DNA of 64,000 nucleotides from Phymatolithon calcareum (Eukaryota > Rhodophyta > Florideophyceae > Hapalidiales): contig OZ345353.1 in the NCBI GenBank assembly GCA_977006965.1, positions 186,001 through 250,000 on the forward strand, in the 5' to 3' direction. The position numbers were made by a program, and so were the translations under genes. Numbering within the stretch: position 1 is the first letter of the stretch; the number at the start of each line of letters is the position of its first letter. Shown here piece after piece: positions 1-11,425 of the stretch. The notes under the pieces are model-generated. The model worked only from the letters and a program-made list of their open reading frames with translations, did not search any database and was not told the DNA's origin.

Positions 1-524
1 GGAGTCAAGGACTGACCGTTTGTCTGTCCGTTCATCTCGAGCATGCTGACACGCAGTCTGCACGACTCAGGTCAGTCGCACCTTCTGTCTAGTCATTACA
101 CTGTAGGTATCGCGACGCTCAGCTAGCTTGACGGAGATCATACATCCGAGCTCCACTTCCGCGACAGAATTTAGCTAGCATAGCACGACCCTTGGCCAGA
201 GTTCTGACCAAGTCATAGTTTCCCATTACACGATCTTGCTGAGCACATAGCTCTTCGATCAAGGCCTACATCTGGGTTAGCCCAGAGTGTCCCCGCCCGC
301 ACTGAGTTCACATCCGACTCCATCCAGACATCGAGCTGGAGTTCCTCGGATTATTTTTACTGCGGTTCATTTTCCATGTTACACCCATAGCTCACTGCAG
401 CCATTGGGAGTTGCCGATCACTTCGAAGTACAAGGTGACTCATTTTCACAAGTGACTACCTGTGCTAATTTTTTTCTGCCCACCTACTGTTCATCAAAAC
501 GAATCAACCACTTTGCTCTAAATC
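1..524. other. Intergenic, no gene seen
   Basis: No convincing coding stretch. A string at about 93-115 (TCATTACACTGTAGGTATCG) resembles one at about 5771-5793, so it is probably part of an old dispersed repeat. Confidence 0.5.
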
Positions 525-965
525 ATGGCGCCTCTAACGCCTGAACAACTTGCCAATGAAGTCTCAGGAGTTAAAGCTGAACTTCAGGCCATGGCAGATA
601 TGTACTCTGACAATCATCATGTCAAAGCCGCTCTTCTACCTATGCTCGCCGTTCTCGACCTCGACAAAGATTCGATGTTTGAAAATCTCCAAGAGGAACT
701 AACCCCTGAGATTTACTTGCACCATTCGCTTTGGAATACTCGCATATACAAAATTGCTCGCCGCCTTTTTGATGCACTTGGATTACAGACCAGAGCGGAT
801 GGTGATATCGCCAGAAAAATTATATCATCTGCAAAGAGGATAGAGGGGACGTCGGCCCAAGCTCTGGGCACTTCTCCTAGTTTCATAATAAATGTAACAT
901 TTCGTGCATATTATCTGCCAGGTGTAATCACTGGGAGTGAAAAGATAAGATTGGATTTATCTTGA
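525..965 (+). CDS. Hypothetical 146-aa protein
   Basis: An ATG-started frame of 146 codons. The N-terminal half is amphipathic and looks protein-like: an acidic-helical opening (MAPLTPEQLANEVSGVKAEL) followed by mixed hydrophobic and charged helices to about residue 95. The last 40 residues are less convincing and could be read-through beyond a lost splice site. I recognise no family, signal peptide or membrane segment. The surroundings are repeat-rich and hold no other gene, so this may be an exon of a decayed gene or a transposon-borne protein rather than a host gene. Confidence 0.3.
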   Translation: MAPLTPEQLANEVSGVKAELQAMADMYSDNHHVKAALLPMLAVLDLDKDSMFENLQEELTPEIYLHHSLWNTRIYKIARRLFDALGLQTRADGDIARKIISSAKRIEGTSAQALGTSPSFIINVTFRAYYLPGVITGSEKIRLDLS

Positions 966-2640
966 AAAAGGATGATCTCTCTCCATGCGATGATGAGATG
1001 CTTCAGTCTAAGATGCGATCAGGATCACCGCTTAAATAGAGCAGGGGCGAGAAATTGCGCACCCTGTAAAAAGGGGGAGCACTAACCGACACTACACTAA
1101 TAATCGCAAGTGGTCGTTATGTAATCACTGAGAGTGTATGTGTCGCTCATTACACTCTTGCAACATTGCGTGTCTACATAGGCTACAGTATAGGGGCACT
1201 GACTAGTCAATTACTGTATCTAGTAGGCGTAAAACTTGCTCGCCTTGCGCCCAAAGCATCGGTTCAAGTGAATAGTCCTTCCCTATGAAAGTCCTAGGCC
1301 AGTGGAGTGAGCCCAGGTGGCCTTCCGTCAGGATTTTGATACAAGCGACACTCCCGTTATTAATAAAACCGGCAATTTTTTTGCCATAATGAAGAGAGCG
1401 ATAGTGTCTTGAGGAAAGAGAGCATCTGTGTCGCGAAATTTCAGTTTCGAGCTTATTATTGAGACCGGCTAGGGATACTCGGAATGAGCAACTTAGTAGT
1501 CGGTTCAATCTTGAACACACGACTGTCGTTACTCGCGATGAGCAACTTTCGAGCCGGTATGTCCTCGTCGAGGTCTAACGTCAAGGACCTTATCCCTCGG
1601 TATCGTTGAGAAGCAAACTTCGTTGGTTGTTTTCTTCCTTGCTTGCCGAATTCCATCGACGGATGAGTTCTGCGCCTTTTATAGTGTTCTGCGAAGAGCA
1701 CAAGGAAATCATAATATCGCCTAAGCTTTCGTGGTGCTCCAATTCCGTACCCTACAATTGGTATTCAGGGGTTGCCCCAATTCCATTGTTTGCGATTGCA
1801 GTCCTGGGTGAAATTTATCAATTTAATTGTTCAGTTTTTTTTGCAGCAATTCGCATTGCAATTGGAAGGCTTCCCACAATATAGACATCAATACTAAGAT
1901 AGCTGTTCATCGCCTTTTCACGTTCCGTGAGCTTCATCACCATTGACGATTGAACTGTGAACGACGACCCGGATCTCAACTTCTCGGCAAGAACGGCTCT
2001 GTATATCTCTAGCAAATGTTCTTCGCTTCCACCTCCAATTCAATGCTTGAGATGATTGTATGGGTTGGAGAACCCAGTACCCTTTTCGAAGAAAAACTCA
2101 CTTTCTCCGGTACACTGATCACCCTTTGAGCAGAGATAGACGCAAAATGGCACATTCCGTCGAGTTAGGCCTACTTGACGCGAGTGTATATCACGGGTTT
2201 GTTCTCAAATGAGCTTCATAAGCAGCTGCACAACTTGTTTCGGCTTTGGTGTCGGTGAATGTAGTGTCATCGCTAGTAGAGCGGAATGTGCTGGAACGTT
2301 GAACGAGGTCTAGTAGATGGGTTGGACTCGACTGTGAAGGGGAATGCGTGAGAATTTCGGAGAAGGCTGATAGGTTTCAAATCAAGAGATCTAATGCTAT
2401 CCCTTTTATACTTGAGATTGAAACATCGTGACGGCTGGAGTCTAATCGTAGCTAAAGACACTCAAGCATTTGTTCTGTATCTGGCTGGTAAATTGATCGA
2501 TACAGCTAAGCAGATGATAGCACATGAATAGGCCCATTGTTGAAACCGTTTGGAGTCCAACGGCTCAATCTCGCCTTTATTTAACTAAGCAAGAAGTAGC
2601 CATGGCCCAAGTTTCAGAGATGTTTTGATGGCATACAGAA
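966..2640. other. Intergenic, no gene seen
   Basis: AT-leaning sequence with only short overlapping frames on both strands and no recognisable motif. A run of near-repeated 'aattgcaatt'-type words occurs at about 1790-1865 and 2890-2970, suggesting decayed low-complexity or repeat sequence. Confidence 0.5.
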
Positions 2641-2802
2641 CGTACTCTGGGTATTACTAGAACAAAGACCACGTACTGGACATAAGGTAAGTACGTTGAT
2701 TCTTGCATCCGATTAATGTGCTGTGTCTAATGTTCATCTACGTACTCTGCGTATTATTAGAACAAAGACCACGTACTGAACGTGAGGTGAGTACGTTGAT
2801 TC
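2641..2802. repeat. Two-copy direct repeat, 100-bp period
   Basis: The ~62-bp block at 2641-2702 recurs at 2741-2802 with about six substitutions. Both start CGTACTCTG and end GTACGTTGATTC, and both contain AACAAAGACCACGTACTG. The start-to-start distance is exactly 100 bp. Each block also carries GTAC words at both ends. Probably a fragment of a minisatellite-like array or the subterminal repeats of a transposon. Confidence 0.8.
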
Positions 2803-2811
2803 CCTCAACAT

Positions 2812-2880
2812 TCTGCTCAACTCCCCCCTCCCCCCCATAACATTCACCTGGTGCAATGTTCATCTACTTCGATCAACAGT
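2812..2880. repeat. Partial copy of the inverted-repeat element seen at 20.5-20.9 kb
   Basis: The run CCCCCCCATAACATTCACCTGG followed by a purine-rich tail and CTTCGATC matches, in order, the right end of the element at 20.86-20.93 kb (C-run, ATAACAC, CCTGG, then CGGATCGAAG). Only one end is visible here, so this looks like a solo terminus or truncated copy. It directly follows the 100-bp-period repeats, which may be internal to the same element. Confidence 0.5.
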
Positions 2881-4310
2881 GTTAGGTGCGACCAATTCGA
2901 ATTGCAATTCAGTTCGAAGAACCAATTTGGGTGGAATTGGGAAAAATTGCAATTAAATTGATAGCAATGGAATTGGCGCAACCCCTGTTGGTATTCCTAA
3001 GATTGGATTTTAGGCGCAAGTGGTAAATTCGGTGAAATAAGGAAATGCAAATAAGAAACCGTATCCCCGCCGTGCGAATCTCTTGGATATAGTTTCGTGT
3101 AACTATACGAAAGCGCTCGTGTTGTGGAGTCAATGGCTTCCTTTTTGCTTCTGAGTTTCACTACGATGATTACCAGCATTAGTTCTGTTTCCTCTCTCAA
3201 GTCTTCTCGAATGCCACCTCATCTCTTACATTTATTTGCGACAATCTGAAAGGCGTTCAAACAATTGGAAGGCGGTCGGTTGGTGTCACTCGAAGGGCGA
3301 CAAGAAGAAACAGTGCAAGTCTGGAACGTTGTTGAAGAAGGGCACATACAAGCTCTTAACAGTCCCTTCAATGAGAAAAAGTGCTCTGCAATTACTGCAA
3401 CTATTCATGACTCACAAAGAAATTGCAAGTTTTGGTAACCTCTCCTAATATGCACCCCCAGAAAAAATTGCTAACGGAAGGGGTCTCACGATCTCACCAG
3501 GTTATATGCCCTTTTCGCAATGAGTAATCATAACCTTTTCAGCGTGTTCCCTCGGCTTTGGCAAAACACGCAAAGTCATTGTTCAGAAACCAACCATGCA
3601 ATGCCCTTAGGGGTAGCGGAGTCATAGAGGCGAATATTGATCGCGCATCACCTTGATTTTGAGCGGTATAAGAAATCGTTAGAAGAAAACGTTTATGTTC
3701 GTCTACAACTTAAGGACTATACATTGGCGAGACATAGATGTTCCTGTCCTCTGATACGTGCAACCGCGAGCGGCACATGCTCCCCTCGGTTGCTGCAAAG
3801 TTAGTTCCCGTCCCGAGCGAGTTTCATTACGTTGATGTGTGATGCTCATGTGGAAGGCAGAGAGAAATGTGCCGGCATTATGTGTTTCCTTAGGGCACTC
3901 TTCGACAAAACTTCTCTCTTCCCACTCGCCTTCTGGTCCTCGTCATTTCAACCTCGTGACGATTATATATGGGGCAAGCAAATGAGTTGCATATAGCTCG
4001 CGATGCAGCGAATGTACAGCATCGCCAGCCATCACTGCAAAATCCTTGTCAATGCCCAGTTGCGAACTTGTGTCTCAACTTTCTCCCACATACGAAGTCA
4101 CTCCCAGCTATTCATTCGCCAGGACGGGGACATTCTTCCACTATTCAGGAGGGTGACACGGCAGATCCCGCGGAAATCGCGGTCTTCCCAGCGTCATCGC
4201 GTCTGTCCATTCCTCGAAGTCAAGTGTACATACGCACCGGACTTCTGGGTTCTAGCGCTGTCGTGGTAGCTGTCGGTCGCGCCGCACTTCCTCTCTAGGA
4301 GGGAGCCTCT
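2881..4310. other. Intergenic, no gene seen
   Basis: Short frames only. None has recognisable domains or convincing composition. Confidence 0.45.
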
Positions 4311-5030
4311 GTGGCACATTCGCTCACAATGCGCGCGGCCGCCCTATCACTGGGCGTGATCTCCGCTCTCGCTCAAATGAGTGCCGGCTTCGGATTGAAT
4401 AGTATGGCACGACCAAAGTTTTTCTCAAAGGCCTTGCCGGCCGTACTAGCCCTCGCCGCAAATATTCCACTCTTCGCTGCGATCTGCCAGGCAGTCGACA
4501 TCGTCGTCCATGTCGCGCACGGTCATGGGATCAGCCCGCAGTTCATGTGCGCTTACGCATGCTTCGGGCATTATTTCTGCAACTCTTGTTTGTCAAAATG
4601 AATATGAAGCTGGGGACATGGAACCCCATGCTGGGGCTGCTGTGAGGCACGGATGTGGACGAGGGGGAGGTAAAGAACGGGGATCGAGAGGCGATTTTAC
4701 GAAGGTATAAGAAGGAAATTGAGATGGTGTTTGTTGCAGATTTATTTCCTACTGGTGCGACACTTGTAACCAATGTTGTCGCATATCTTTTGATTGGCAG
4801 AATTTGGTTATGGCCTGTCGATGTTGCCGGCTTTCGGATGCAATTGGCTGGATTGGCGCTGAACGTGAGGAGCATTCGGAGAGCGCTTGCATTTCGGATG
4901 GAATGTAAAAGTCCGCCTTGAACTATCCTTGCAGAAATGGGGGAGGGAGATAATGTCCCTGTTCTCCATGAGCATGAAGTGCAGGTTGTGTCCGCGGTGC
5001 AGTGGGAAAGAGTATAGGATTGAGGGCCTA
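4311..5030 (+). pseudogene. Decayed multi-pass membrane protein
   Basis: Three neighbouring plus-strand frames look like pieces of one membrane protein. The first (4311-4598) opens with a signal- or TM-like segment (residues ~7-28, around LSLGVISALAQMSAGFG) and a second hydrophobic stretch at ~42-62. The second (4655-4918) has a long hydrophobic stretch around LVTNVVAYLLIGRIWLWPV. Readable text continues past its stop to about 5030. They lie in different frames with stops between, so the gene is broken or carries unrecognised introns. The spacing of the first two hydrophobic segments, including an AL-x-Q-x3-G pattern, loosely resembles the six-TM proteins at 41.4 and 47.2 kb. I could not establish homology by eye. 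Confidence 0.35.
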
Positions 5031-6165
5031 AGTTGTACAAAACCCTATGGAGGGCTCGTCGAGTGGAGTGCTCGAGACTCCCTTTTCTTAGTAGCACGGC
5101 AGAGCGAAGTCGAACGCGCGCTGCAGTCGCGGTTTGCAATACCGCACGCGGGGACGACTGAGAGAGGAGAGAAGGAGAGACAAAGATAGGGCGAAAACAA
5201 ACAGCAGGTAGCGCTTTAGCAGATTAGGTTGCGTAACGACATCAACAACGCACTGACACGAACTCGGGATCAGCCAGCAATGATGCCTGAATCGCAGAGC
5301 CCAGTCCTTCCTTGGCTCCTCTCCGGAACCGACTTCCACTACGACTAAGTCTCAGTAGCATACAGTAGACAATGTCACCCATCCATCTTCGTTGCAGACG
5401 GCATACGTGTCTACATTTCTGGCACCTTTTTCTTTTCACCGAACCCGAAGAGACCACCACGCTTGACTTTGAACTATTTTTGCCGTGCACAGGGTACAGG
5501 ATGGACTAAAATCTCGGATTTGTCCCCGGCTTGGCAGCTAACGACACTTGCGAACCACCCGAAGGGTGGACGACATCGACAACACTCAGTAGAACGACGC
5601 CGACCGCGTCACCGGATCTGTACAGCCGCGCGCCCTTGTTTCTGCCGCATGGTTTGGTTAATGTAGCATCCAACGCCACTATCATACTCTCCATTTCCTA
5701 TAAAAATAGCTCCCTTCAAATTGTCATTACAGCTTGCATTTACAGCAAGCCCTTACAAATAGCATTACAGTCATTACAGTACTGTAGGTCTCGCTGCGTA
5801 CTTACACCATGAAGGATCACCAAGGGCAAACCCTAGAACCGCTACTTACAGATGCTAACACTGTACTGCTTACACTGTAAGCATTACAATGGAAATTCCA
5901 TTGATCCATTTCTCATACTGCGAACTCATCCTTTGATCCAATTCTTTTTCTATAAAGGTCTCCGCTTCGCGGCGCCCTCGACGTTTGCCAGGGGACAACC
6001 CGAGGACAGCCAGAGAGCCAATTTGTGCGTTTAACAACCCCACAGTTAACCTGCGCCTTATGACAACGTACGTGAATGACAGTGGCTACCTGCCGTGCGG
6101 CACTATCATCGACTCCACGGAAAGATGAGATTGGAGGGCCCACGCGGCGCTCTGCGGTGAATCTC
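5031..6165. other. Intergenic; cluster of CATTACAGT-like words
   Basis: No gene seen. Between 5725 and 5895 the words TTACAG/CATTACA and ACTGTA recur many times on both strands (for example CAGTCATTACAGTACTGTAGG at 5770-5790 and TTACACTGTAAGCATTACA near 5872). This looks like a decayed array of short inverted motifs. Confidence 0.5.
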
Positions 6166-6169
6166 TGAA

Positions 6170-7060
6170 AATCAGTCGCACATCCGTGAACCAGGCACAG
6201 TCGACCCGGTAGTGGGAAAGTACGTGAAAGCCGTCGGAGTGCGCGTCATGCTGTCCGAGAACCAGCGTCTGGTGCCAAAAGAGGCGCCACCGTTTGACAC
6301 ATTGGCAGTACGCGAGGATGTGAAGTATCCGTACTGTGAGCGTTTCGCGTGGTTTTCGACCGACGATTGGTTTGCACTCGGGTAGGACTGGGACCGGGTG
6401 CCTTTCGCGAGCAATTCGGTTTTGATACTAGAGCAGCGAACTCTTCTGCCCGGATTTCGTGACATGTCTAAGACCGATGAACTCGATGGATTGTACAACA
6501 CCCGAGGTCTGGATGAACGAAACTGGCGAAGGTAATTCATCGCGAGGCATTTCCTCGAAGTCGGGCATCTCGAGCACGACCAGTTCGGTGGCAGGTTTGT
6601 TCCTCTACCAGTATGCTGGAGGCATATAGACGTACCGCACGGTGTTTACGCGTTACTCGGTGCTGTCTTTGCCTACCGCTCTTCCAGGATAATAGACTGT
6701 TTTCCGGAGTCGGATTTGGCCTGTCGTTGTTACGGAATTCGCAGTCGATGTCTCCGCCTGGCTGATTTCGGAGCCATACGACCGGTGGAGGCTGTAGAAG
6801 TTGCGCGACACACTAATATCCGCCATCAACCGCCTGGACCGTAGCGACATGCTGAACGGGCATGACAACGTAGCGGAGTTACGCCGTCTGCTCTGCAAAA
6901 TTTTCATCTCATGACTCGGCATCGACTCCGTTGACAAAGTCACTCCCTCCGGGTCGCACGTATTCCCTGGATTATTCCGGCGGGCGCACTGAATACGGTC
7001 TACACGGAGATTTCGTGTGCTACAATCCAATCGAATGCGAAATCCTGACCTTGGAGCAGC
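6170..7060 (+). pseudogene. Decayed protein-coding sequence, unknown family
   Basis: The plus strand reads like protein over almost 900 bp despite damage. From 6170 one frame gives well-mixed sequence (around VKAVGVRVMLSENQRLVPKE and REDVKYPYCERFAWFSTDDW), interrupted by stops near 6375 and 6532, and runs to about 6780. It then shifts frame into text such as AINRLDRSDMLNGHDNVAEL, with further stops near 6910 and 6988. The amino-acid composition is unlike random frames, so a real protein once lay here. It sits on the opposite strand to the gypsy integrase remnant at 7.9-8.9 kb, so it is probably a separate element or gene. I do not recognise the family. Confidence 0.45.
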
Positions 7061-7900
7061 TGCGCCGGCGTAAGCCGACGCGGGCACCAAGTGGAGCGCA
7101 ATGAGCCGGGCGCCGCCGCGTGCCGAGATTGGGTGCTTAGAAAGTGAATCACGTCCCGGAGCCGGGAACTACGAACAAGGATAGTACCTTGTTGTGAGCC
7201 TTTGGTTCGCTATATGCGAAAATAAATGTCTCCATTACTTGGACGTCTTCCCTGTTTCCGTAGTTGATAGGATTTAGGTGTTTAACCCACCAGAGCGTCT
7301 TCAATGTCCGATGGCAAAGATCTTTAGCACCACTTGAAGTACGAGAGGATCTTGCTGCGAGGTAAATGTAAGGTCGTTTCCGAGTTTGTATCAGCTCCTG
7401 GACCATACAAGCGCACACGAAACAGCCACTTTCCGTCTTCCCCCTCGCCATCCCATCACCTGCTCCTGTGACAAGACAGTGCGAGCATCGTCTCCTCCAC
7501 GGGGAGAGTCATCCGACCGAGAAGGTGTATCCAAGAGTTCAGATATTGCACGCGGGGGAATGCCTGCTTGCATAATTGATACATCCGGGCTGAAACGGAC
7601 TGTTTCATGGCTCAGATCCCCAGATGGGGCGTCTTTTCTCCCACCCACTAGTTACATTTTTCCCCTCAAAACGCGGAGACTTGCGAACAGCACCCGACGG
7701 CATGACTTGGGGACCCTCCGGGGAGGAATGTCGGTATGGAACGGATTCAGGAGTAACCGATGAAGTTGGTACTGGTTGAATGCAGACTCCACGGGTTATA
7801 GTGGCACACTCGACAATCAGTATATCTCCCAATCCCCGAGTGTGGGACAATATCCCCGTCTGCCTTGATGTTTACCCGATATCACGTGCGCTCATTTGCT
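7061..7900. other. Probable 3' part of the gypsy remnant, not resolved
   Basis: Lies downstream (minus-strand sense) of the integrase fragment. Minus-strand frames here are serine/proline/arginine-rich and I could not recognise a chromodomain, a polypurine tract or an LTR end. Confidence 0.35.
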
Positions 7901-8905
7901 CTTCCCGATGTTCGGTCGAATTTTCTCATGGTTGGCTGGTCGCAATATGCTGCTCGGGCATAGGTGCGGTCACCACTCTCTCTCGGGAAACCCGTTTATG
8001 CTGCAACCGAATTCCAAGGACCACGGTATCCTCATGTACTGAAACTACCTTGTACTGGTCATCGGCAGCTGGGGACAGATTGCGCTTCCTTCTATCCGGG
8101 GTGCTAACAGATTCCCGGCGAGCAAAAAAAAAGTGCCTGGTCGGATGTGATGAACGGTCGGTCGAATGCGGGCGCCAAAATTTTTCTTGGACAATTCTTC
8201 TGCCTTCCGCATCTCTGTTGACGCCGTGCCCACCAAGTTCTGAAGACAATTCATCCATTTTCGCAACTCAACGGCCAATGCCGGAGGATGCCTCGAAAAT
8301 ACCAGCTCGAATGGCGAGAGCTTTGTTACACGGTGCGTCTGAGTTTTGTACGTGTATATGAACGTCTCCGAGAACAAATCCCAATCGTTGAAATGGTCGG
8401 CCAAGTAGTACCGTAAAGCAGCGGGGATGTTCCGATTAAAACGCTCCGTCTGCCCATTGCACTAGGGGTGGTAGGTCGTGGTGAATAAGTTATCGATGTC
8501 TAGAATTGCGCAGATATGCTCGAAGAACTTGGAAGTAAACTGTTTTCCGTTGTTAGACAGCAATGACGCTGATGGCCCGTAAACGAACACTCAATGATGC
8601 ACGAATGTCTTGGAGATGTGAGCTGCTTTGATACGTGCGAGTGGTACCGTGCGCATGAGCTTCGAAAACCGATCCATGATGGCAAGTACATACGATTTCC
8701 CCTTGGTGTCTTAATAAGCTCCCCTAAGATATCAATACCCACGAAGTCCAGAGGTCTCGCTACCTGAAAAAGCTTCATCAGTTTTGCGTTTGGTCTTAGC
8801 TTCATTCGATTTCGAGCACAGTTAAGGCAGTTTCGAGCGGTCTCGTAGCTTCCGCGAAAGCTCGGTGCGCAGAAAAGTAGTGCGGAAGACGGTAGGCGAT
8901 ATTAT
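7900..8905 (-). mobile_element. Ty3/gypsy-type LTR retrotransposon, degenerate integrase region
   Basis: Read on the minus strand, pieces of a retroelement integrase appear in the expected order. Near 8860-8820 is the CLNCARNR motif, the CxxC half of the HHCC zinc finger. Near 8770-8720 is the start of the catalytic core (RPLDFVGIDILGELIKTPRG). Near 8390-8290 is the core's end (LSPFELVFSRHPP preceded by ETFIYTYKTQTH). Near 8100-7950 is the post-core segment (DDQYKVVSVHEDTVVLGI, QHKRVSRERVV). The frame changes between the last two pieces at an A/T homopolymer of nine (8125-8133), and stops break the core. Reverse transcriptase and LTRs were not found nearby, so this is an inactive fragment. 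Confidence 0.8.
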
Positions 8906-9330
8906 TGCTTGCGACGCAAGGGGTGGAATATAACGAGCAAAGTGCGCACATGAAATCCCGGAGCGCATATAGGGTCGACTGTTCTTCGTCTCTCAGCGTT
9001 CACGAAGTCAAAAGCGCAGTGATCTGTTCTGCATTGATCTCAGGTGAACGCGGTCGACAACCTGGCGCTGCGGGGATTGATGGGATGGACGGAATAATGT
9101 CTGGGACTAGGTTTCTGAGGTTGTATGCAAGTAGGGTTTTCACGTGTGCTTACTAGATGACGTTGTTTCATAGAGTGGTGATTATGTCAGGTCATGTTTG
9201 GAGTCATACCTCTTTTCTGTAGCTATGCAAATGCGCCCCTTAAAGCCTGCAGCACTGACTAAGAATCGTCTTAAGGTAATTTTATTGGCAAGTTGTTCTG
9301 GGGCGCCGGTGTCCCACAGTCCCAAGAGGG
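8906..9330. other. Intergenic, no gene seen
   Basis: No coding signal. Lies between the gypsy remnant and the TTAA-flanked element. Confidence 0.5.
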
Positions 9331-9334
9331 TTAA

Positions 9335-10073
9335 GGACCTACACCCCCATCTTTGAAGCGCTCTCAATGGCCAAAAAAATGCTCATAAATTGCATGAAAA
9401 GTTTAATTATGTGATTTAAACGGAAAGGACTGTATCTATTTTCAAGAAAATGTGTAGAAACAAGTGAAATATTTTCAACTATGAAGTCAGTAAAAGTGTC
9501 TAATGTTCGGCTATAATCAATCGTTACAGAAAAACGCTTACTGTGTTTCTTTCGAACAGTTTCACGGAGAATATGCTGTGCATCCAGGAATCGCGGCGTT
9601 GCAAACGTTTTTGCCAACTAGACCTTCGATTTTACAAAATTTGCGCTATTTATGCGGTAGTCAACAAGAATTAGAAACTTTTGACAGAGACAACAAGAAA
9701 TTAAACGATTCATTCTCGAGATAATTGTTCATCTTTCAAGATCAGAATTGTGAAACATGCTCTACACTCCCTATGTCATCTCTTTTCTTCCTTTCGATGA
9801 TTTTTGATTTTTGTAAAGCCTACTTTCTTGACTTTCTACAACGGTTTTCGAAATGCGAAGAACTGATTAGGAGGTGGTCTTAAACTGCGCGTTTAAGGAG
9901 CTGTCCCGATTTTAGAAGGAACCCTCCGCGGAGAATATCTAGAAAACGGTTCCACGGCGTGAAGCAAAATGGTTTTCATTCAGTCAACTATGTACTGCCA
10001 GAACAGAAAGTGTACAATGAGTTTTTCGCATTCTCAAGTTCATAACAAAATTAAAGTAAAAATGTGTAGGTCC
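9335..10073. mobile_element. TTAA-flanked inverted-repeat DNA element (739 bp), non-autonomous
   Basis: The left end reads TTAA (9331-9334) then GGACCTACAC (9335-9344). The right end reads GTGTAGGTCC (10064-10073) then TTAA (10074-10077). The 10-bp termini are perfect inverted repeats, and the flanking TTAA is duplicated. A TTAA target duplication is the hallmark of piggyBac-type insertion, although classical piggyBac ends begin CCY rather than GGA. The interior is AT-rich, with a minus-strand frame at 9339-9617 that I cannot relate to any transposase, so the copy is probably non-autonomous. Confidence 0.7.
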
Positions 10074-10077
10074 TTAA

Positions 10078-11425
10078 CATTCCCCTTGTAGCGTAGAAAA
10101 TATCTTATGTCAAGTACTCATTTCTTGTCGTCGAAGACCCACGCTGGTTCGTCGCACGGTTTTGCCGCGTGTACAATCAGGCGGCGGAAACGGCGGTGAC
10201 GTGGAAGGAATAGAAAGAGGTAGGTGATATGAGAGAGAGAAAAAAGATTTGGTGTTGTAGGTGATACCGTCAATGTCTTCACCATGAGAATACTTTGTTT
10301 ACTAATCTTAAAACATTACACCCCGGGAAGACAGAGAAGTGAAGTGGTGGCGCATTTTATGAGCCTACCTTACAAGATTCGCCTAAACAAATATCTCAGT
10401 CCACCAGAGGACCTTGCTGGCTTATCAGGGACCAGTAAGTGTAATTATATGTCAGCAGATCATAATAGCTGCATGCAGACACCTTTACAGCTGTATAGCA
10501 GTGCTACCAGGGGAAAGCTAGACGGGGACAAAAGCAGAGGGATTATCATATTGAATTTTCTGGACAGCCGCGTTTCGAGCTCGTATGAAACGAAATGGCG
10601 AATTGAAAACTTTTCAATTGAGAGTTCGCGCAATAGGAAGATTGCTGTAAGTCGAGAGGGAGCATTGGCTCAAACTCTGTATCGGTCGTTCTCGTTCCAG
10701 GAAACGTTGTGTGGAGATAAATAACTAAAATTAACGTACATTGGTGGAACTAGAACCCTGCCGCACAAATTGGTGCGACAGCGCTGATTTCGCGTGTCAC
10801 TTTTTATGAGTGTCGATGTTTTTATTGCAACTGTCGAAGCAAATTAAGCAGTCTTTACTGCGGCAGACCCACGCTGTAGTGGTGCTTAACAACGTGACTG
10901 TTGTATTAGCACACTTCAATTGGCTGCCGGGCTTCGTCCGACACAACTCGTCACAGTTTTTCGCTAATAATTTTGATACAATCGTTAACCCATAATATGC
11001 CTGGAAAAACAGAAGATACACTGGAGGTGTAACCGGTGACGCGAAGTGTGTCGTGCGATTGTAAATATTTGTCCGACGATGTATCATAAATTTACGTCAA
11101 CCGAGAAGTGCCAAAGTAGTTAGTGTGTACGCATTTCTCTCCGCTCGAGAGCCAGCATGGTCAGCATTGAGTACGTTGGGAAGCACTAGGAAGTAGACAT
11201 GTAACGTATTCGCACAGCTGTACTGTGGGACGGACAGGTCGCAGGACCTCCTCACTAAAGTGCATGCAGTTTTGCAAATAGCACTTGGAAATTCGATAAC
11301 CAAATCACTTTACCGCGCTTTCGCGGCAGCCCTCCTCAAATTCCTTCGCTCGCGAACGACCCAACAGCACCAGCTGCGTTCGTGACACACACCGAATCCT
11401 GCGTAATCAGTGCTTAGACAGCAAG
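10078..11425. other. Intergenic; one dubious 146-codon frame
   Basis: The plus frame at 10284-10721 is open for 146 codons, but its composition is irregular and no domain is recognisable. I do not call it a gene. The rest shows only short frames. Confidence 0.4.

Noticed and set aside
5725-5895. CRISPR-like spacing of CATTACAG words
   Set aside because: Irregular spacing, both orientations, no uniform spacers, and a eukaryotic context.
10284-10724. 146-codon plus frame
   Set aside because: Open but with irregular composition, no recognisable motif and no duplicate copy; could easily be chance in this length of DNA.
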